From contig DJTQ01000041.1 of the NCBI GenBank assembly GCA_002439285.1, forward strand, positions 1 through 10,744: a DNA stretch of 10,744 nucleotides, written 5' to 3'. Source of the stretch: Paenibacillaceae bacterium UBA6304. Its GTDB lineage: Bacteria > Bacillota > Bacilli > Paenibacillales > Paenibacillaceae. The notes under the pieces are model-generated. The model had not been told where the DNA came from. It worked only from the letters and a program-made list of their open reading frames with translations, and did not search any database. Both the position numbers and the translations under genes were made by a program. This document shows, in pieces, positions 7,747 through 10,744 of this stretch (positions within the stretch are counted from its first letter, which is position 1; the number at the start of each line of letters is the position of its first letter).

Positions 7747-8427
7747 GTGGGAGATAATTTAAACTTCGATAATATCATCAAAAAAAGCGTGCTCAATCTG
7801 GAGGCGTTCCGCAACATTTCTTATATCGATGTATTTTTGGGACTTCTATGTGCCTTTATTATCGGGATGTTTATTTTTTGGGTCTACAAAAAGGCGTTTC
7901 GGGGGGTCGTTTATAGTTACAACTACAACGTTTCGTTCGTATTAATGACGATGATTACAGCATTGGTTATTATGACGATCAGTACGAATATCGTACTTTC
8001 CCTGGGGATGGTAGGCGCCTTGAGTATAGTGAGATTCCGGAATGCGGTAAAAGATCCGCTCGACATTGTGTATATGTTCTGGGCACTTGCGGCGGGGATT
8101 GCGTCAGGAGCAAAAATGTATCCTATCGCTTTATTCGGTTCGCTCTTGATTGGTCTGACCTTATTATGGTTGTCCCGCCGCAAAATTCGTGAACAGCCGT
8201 TTCTATTAATTGTTCGTCACACGGAGGCAGCAACGGATGAAGTAAGAGATCAATTGCGAAAATTGCAATATCGTTTGAAATCAAAGACAGTAAGAAAGGA
8301 ATTTACCGAGTTGACTGTGGAGTTGCGTCTTCGGGATGATAATACGGCATTTCTTAATGCAATCACTGAGATTCAAGGAGTACAGGATGCATCTTTAATT
8401 AACTATTCCGGGGATTATGCTCAGTAA
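7747..8427 (+). CDS. DUF4956 membrane protein, MgtC-like core with ACT-like tail
   Basis: This 226-residue membrane protein belongs to DUF4956, a family that by general knowledge often sits next to VTC and CotH genes; its biochemical role is not established. The N-terminus is amphipathic, followed by about four membrane helices (near 27-47, 62-84, 105-121 and 125-143). Between helices 2 and 3 is the family signature GMVGALSIVRFRNAVKDP (87-104), with conserved glycines and basic residues. The last 75 residues, from PFLLIVRHTE onward, alternate beta-alpha-beta-beta-alpha-beta and look like a small ACT or ferredoxin-like domain in the cytosol. The glycine-rich loop, the WALAAGIASGA helix and this tail recall MgtC/SapB proteins, which suggests a shared fold but does not prove it. 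The GTG start has AGGGGGA (7734-7740) 6 bases upstream. The gene lies 17 bases after the VTC gene, so the two probably act together, perhaps as membrane anchor or conduit for the polymerase. Confidence 0.92.
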   Translation: MGDNLNFDNIIKKSVLNLEAFRNISYIDVFLGLLCAFIIGMFIFWVYKKAFRGVVYSYNYNVSFVLMTMITALVIMTISTNIVLSLGMVGALSIVRFRNAVKDPLDIVYMFWALAAGIASGAKMYPIALFGSLLIGLTLLWLSRRKIREQPFLLIVRHTEAATDEVRDQLRKLQYRLKSKTVRKEFTELTVELRLRDDNTAFLNAITEIQGVQDASLINYSGDYAQ

Positions 8428-8440
8428 AACCGGAATTAAT
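8398..8440 (+). repeat. Imperfect inverted repeat spanning the stop codon of the DUF4956 gene
   Basis: ATTCCGG (8405-8411) is mirrored by CCGGAAT (8430-8436), a perfect 7-bp stem with an 18-nt loop that contains the TAA stop. Four more pairs (ATTA 8398-8401 with TAAT 8437-8440) form if three bases bulge on the left arm. No T-run follows, so it is not a standard Rho-independent terminator. It may be a weak transcript-end or mRNA-stability hairpin where the operon gives way to the next gene. Confidence 0.35.
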
Positions 8441-8553
8441 AGGTAGTAAGACATTAATTTTCGCAAAACAGTACCCTTATATTTCCCAAAGGTGTAATAT
8501 GGAAGAAAGTGAATAGTTCTTTATTACTATTTTTGGAGAGCGTGAATTAGATT

Positions 8554-9954
8554 ATGAACAGGGTGCAAGAAATCCATCGTCGAAATGTGCTTATGTTAAA
8601 ACTGCTATGGGGCTTTTATTTGATAGCGCTTGCGGTAAATCTGATTGTGGACAAAAGCATATACGTCCTGTACCCGCCGGTCGGGCTGGCGCTGGGCGTT
8701 ATTTTGCTGCTGCTGGTGGCTAGCCGCCGTAAACCGGAGCTCGTCATGTTTTTGATGATCGCGTCGCTTTATGTATTTTTGCTGATGCTCACTCTCAAAT
8801 ATCCTTATTTAGTCAACTTCATCTTTGTGGGGCTTATTCCCTTGTTCACTTTGCTGTATCTTGATGCTCGGGCCGTACTCCTGTCCGGCGTCTTGTATCT
8901 TGCCACATCCATCTATATGTTTGTCTCGCTGCATAAGGAAATGTTCGCGGGGGTAGACCGCAGTGATATTGTTTACGTAATTGCTTTCGGTGTATTTACA
9001 ACCGTGTTCTCCTTGTTCTTCACCCAATTTACCCGATCCCTCTGGCTAAAAGCGGAGCAGAGCGGAAACCAGCTCAGCAACATCCTGGAGAATGTTGAAA
9101 TCGCTACCTGGTCTTATAGCCTGAGTGGAGGCGTCATGCAGCTGTCCGAGGGGATTATTCATATTACCGGGATGCCCGTGGAGGCTTTTAAAGGCGATTA
9201 TCGCTTGCTTACCGGCATCGTATTACCGGAAGACAGGCCGCGTATGATGCAGGCCCAGAAAGAAATGGTATTGGATAAGCGAAGCATCATTACGGAATGC
9301 CGGATTGTGCGTAGCGACGGAGAGTACCGGTGGGTTCAGATCAGGGGAAATCCCTTTTTCAACGGGGTAGGTCATCTGGAAAGGCTGGAGGGCGTCATTA
9401 TCGACATTACCGAGCGGAAGAGACTGGAAGAGCAGGTGGAATACCTGGCCTACCACGATGAACTGACAGGCTTGCCGAACCGGGCCATGTTCAATAGGCG
9501 ATTTGACCAATACATACAAGAAGGCATAGCGCATCTGACGATCATGTTTATCGACCTGGACAACTTCAAAGAGGTGAACGATGCCTTTGGCCATACGGCG
9601 GGCGATTTACTGTTGAAAGAAATTGCCGGAAGGTTGGCCGGACATATCCGGGATACGGATATGGTCTGCCGATTGGGCGGAGACGAGTTCCTGCTGCTTC
9701 TGACTCATAGCGACTCAACCCATGCCTCTAAGGTAGCGGAACGGATCATTTCCAGCCTCTCCAATCCATTCCATTATCAAGGCTATCCGCTCATCGCCAC
9801 GCCGAGCATCGGGATTTGCGTTTATGAAGGAGGCCCCTGCAATTTGGACCAGCTCATCCGGGAGGCGGACGAGGCGATGTATGAAGCGAAGCGGGAAGGC
9901 CGCAACCGATATTTTATTCATTCGGCATTCTCTAGTGCGAGTTCATATAGTTGA
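8554..9954 (+). CDS. Membrane PAS-GGDEF diguanylate cyclase
   Basis: This 466-residue protein should synthesise the second messenger c-di-GMP from two GTP. About six membrane helices (near 14-32, 37-56, 62-82, 86-102, 105-125, 138-160) form an N-terminal sensor of no family I can name. A PAS domain with its C-terminal PAC stretch runs from about 174 to 288, ending in GVIIDITERKRLEEQ, the usual short coiled linker. The GGDEF domain spans about 292-458, beginning with DELTGLPNR and carrying an intact GGDEF at 375-379. The inhibitory I-site RDTD (366-369) sits the normal five residues before it, so product feedback is likely. No EAL domain is present. The start follows an in-frame TAG at 8548, and the nearest purine-rich site, GGAGAG (8535-8540), is 13 bases away, longer than usual, so expression may be modest. 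A 126-bp gap separates it from the Pel genes. It may supply c-di-GMP to PelD, but that is inferred from position. Confidence 0.94.
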   Translation: MNRVQEIHRRNVLMLKLLWGFYLIALAVNLIVDKSIYVLYPPVGLALGVILLLLVASRRKPELVMFLMIASLYVFLLMLTLKYPYLVNFIFVGLIPLFTLLYLDARAVLLSGVLYLATSIYMFVSLHKEMFAGVDRSDIVYVIAFGVFTTVFSLFFTQFTRSLWLKAEQSGNQLSNILENVEIATWSYSLSGGVMQLSEGIIHITGMPVEAFKGDYRLLTGIVLPEDRPRMMQAQKEMVLDKRSIITECRIVRSDGEYRWVQIRGNPFFNGVGHLERLEGVIIDITERKRLEEQVEYLAYHDELTGLPNRAMFNRRFDQYIQEGIAHLTIMFIDLDNFKEVNDAFGHTAGDLLLKEIAGRLAGHIRDTDMVCRLGGDEFLLLLTHSDSTHASKVAERIISSLSNPFHYQGYPLIATPSIGICVYEGGPCNLDQLIREADEAMYEAKREGRNRYFIHSAFSSASSYS

Positions 9955-9990
9955 TAGCGCTGGCAATCCCGTTATCTCTAGCCCTGATTT

Positions 9991-10020
9991 TTCATAATCA
10001 AACAACAACATTCATAATTC
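9991..10020 (+). repeat. Direct repeat TTCATAAT, two copies 20 bp apart, upstream of a promoter
   Basis: TTCATAAT occurs at 9991-9998 and again at 10011-10018, separated by an A- and C-rich spacer. The 20-bp period equals about two helix turns, placing both copies on the same DNA face, and the second copy abuts the poorly matched -35 region of the promoter at 10046. This could be a tandem activator site, but two 8-mers in A+T-rich DNA may also be chance. Confidence 0.3.
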
Positions 10021-10042
10021 GACAAATTTCTCATTAATTAGG

Positions 10043-10051
10043 TGGTATAAT
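10043..10051 (+). promoter_or_regulatory. Extended -10 promoter of the second GGDEF gene
   Basis: A perfect TATAAT at 10046-10051 is preceded by TG one base upstream (10043-10044), the extended -10 form recognised by housekeeping sigma-A. The -35 region at normal spacing is poor; TCGACA at 10019-10024 is the best match but lies 21 bases away. Transcription would start near 10058, about 30 bases before the gene. This marks the last gene as its own transcription unit. Confidence 0.65.
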
Positions 10052-10089
10052 CTCCCCATGACTAAAGACATAAGGAGATGAATACCTCA

Positions 10090-10744
10090 ATGGATCATTT
10101 TCAAGCCTTACAGGACGGCTTGGCTATTGGAATGAGCCTTGTCTTATTTTTGATGACCGGATTAATGTATTTTAGATGGAAGAATCGGCTATATCTGAAT
10201 TTCACGGGTGCCGCATTACTGGCGGCGGTATCCTCTATGGGCATGGCTATTTTTTCCCATAGACCGAATGCGGTTTATTTGTTTTTTGTATCTTTATTTA
10301 CCTGCGGTTTTGTGATGCAGCAAATAAATAGTTTTCGATTATTTCATACGAAGCGGGATGACAAGCTATATTTTCATCTGGGGGCTACCTTTTTAAGTGT
10401 ATTAACTGCTGCGGCGTCCCTATTTCTCCCACCGGAGATGACCTCTCTCTTACTTCTTCTAATTGTCTCGGGCTTGGGTTTTTACTGCGTGTTTAAGCTA
10501 TTCGAGGATAGTGCCATGAGAATAAGAAATTCCCTTACGATCGGTTTATTTGCGGTCTATGTGTTATGCCTGTTTGTTTGGGGGATTACGAAAGTCCACC
10601 GATTGCTCTTATTCGGCAATTTATTCTTAATCCTGTCTTTACTCGTGATGTTTACACTGCTCTTTGAACGGATTGTCGGGATTATGCAGGCGGCCACTTA
10701 TACTTCAACAAGAGACGAAGTTTCTGGACTGTTTACGCGTAAGC
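10090..10744 (+). CDS. Seven-helix membrane sensor entering a GGDEF-like domain, 3' end outside window
   Basis: The frame stays open from the ATG at 10090 to the window end (218 residues seen). Residues 1-192 are almost entirely membrane: seven helices near 11-28, 33-55, 61-78, 93-113, 117-135, 148-166 and 171-192, joined by short basic loops. The last visible residues, TRDEVSGLFTRK (207-218), fit the DxLTGLxNR opening of a GGDEF domain, with V and F/T variants, so this is probably a second diguanylate cyclase or a GGDEF-EAL protein. Whether the GGDEF motif itself is intact cannot be seen. AAGGAG (10072-10077) lies 12 bases before this ATG; another in-frame ATG at 10078 is too close to it to be the likely start. 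The gene has its own extended -10 promoter and is visibly more A+T-rich than the Pel genes. The seven-helix sensor is not a family I can name from sequence. Confidence 0.75.
   Translation, partial: MDHFQALQDGLAIGMSLVLFLMTGLMYFRWKNRLYLNFTGAALLAAVSSMGMAIFSHRPNAVYLFFVSLFTCGFVMQQINSFRLFHTKRDDKLYFHLGATFLSVLTAAASLFLPPEMTSLLLLLIVSGLGFYCVFKLFEDSAMRIRNSLTIGLFAVYVLCLFVWGITKVHRLLLFGNLFLILSLLVMFTLLFERIVGIMQAATYTSTRDEVSGLFTRK

Noticed and set aside
8428..8553. Possible c-di-GMP riboswitch or promoter ahead of the PAS-GGDEF gene
   Set aside because: None of the conserved GEMM riboswitch sequences is present. The -10-like boxes (TATATT at 8478, TAATAT at 8495) lack a matching -35, so no promoter can be supported.
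9985..10000. Possible terminator hairpin TGATT/AATCA after the PAS-GGDEF gene
   Set aside because: The stem is only 5 A+T-rich base pairs with no T-run after it, too weak to call a terminator.
10058..10081. Seven-codon ATG frame (MTKDIRR) at the predicted transcript start of the last gene
   Set aside because: It could be a leader peptide, but it has no ribosome binding site and its stop merely overlaps the real gene's leader. Chance is the simpler explanation.

Overview
The window suggests a Gram-positive bacterium of the Bacillota, most likely Paenibacillus or a close relative. This is inferred from strong GGAGG-type ribosome binding sites, tight head-to-tail gene overlaps, GTG starts, moderate base composition and a Pel cluster without outer-membrane genes. 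All supported genes lie on the + strand.

Positions 1-7016 hold the later part of a Gram-positive Pel exopolysaccharide operon: the 3' part of pelE, a membrane-anchored PelA-type deacetylase (no glycoside hydrolase domain in this polypeptide), the glycosyltransferase pelF, and pelG. The order matches the pelD-E-A(deacetylase)-F-G arrangement known from Bacillus cereus. pelD, the expected c-di-GMP receptor gene, would lie just before position 1. The pelG frame does not stop where PelG normally ends. It continues through a complete-looking lipoprotein signal sequence (lipobox cysteine at residue 492) into a CotH-family kinase domain and a C-terminal fibronectin-III-like domain, giving a 1043-residue PelG-CotH polypeptide.

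Positions 7019-8427 continue the same apparent operon with a VTC-type polyphosphate polymerase and a DUF4956 four-helix membrane protein whose core looks MgtC-like. CotH, VTC and DUF4956 therefore appear joined to Pel by fusion at one end and by 2-bp and 17-bp gene gaps at the other. My working idea is a Pel secretion machine coupled to a phosphate or polyphosphate module: polyphosphate made in the cytosol, a membrane partner, and a kinase-fold domain displayed outside. The gene linkage is visible; the biochemical coupling is inference.

Positions 8428-10744 hold c-di-GMP genes. The first is a six-helix membrane protein with PAS and GGDEF domains and an intact inhibitory site. After a 135-bp gap with a clear extended -10 promoter comes a second seven-helix membrane protein that enters a GGDEF-like domain as the window ends. 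Since Gram-positive Pel production is controlled by c-di-GMP through PelD, these neighbours plausibly supply the signal. No tRNA, rRNA, CRISPR array, insertion sequence or gene-free stretch longer than 300 bases was seen.
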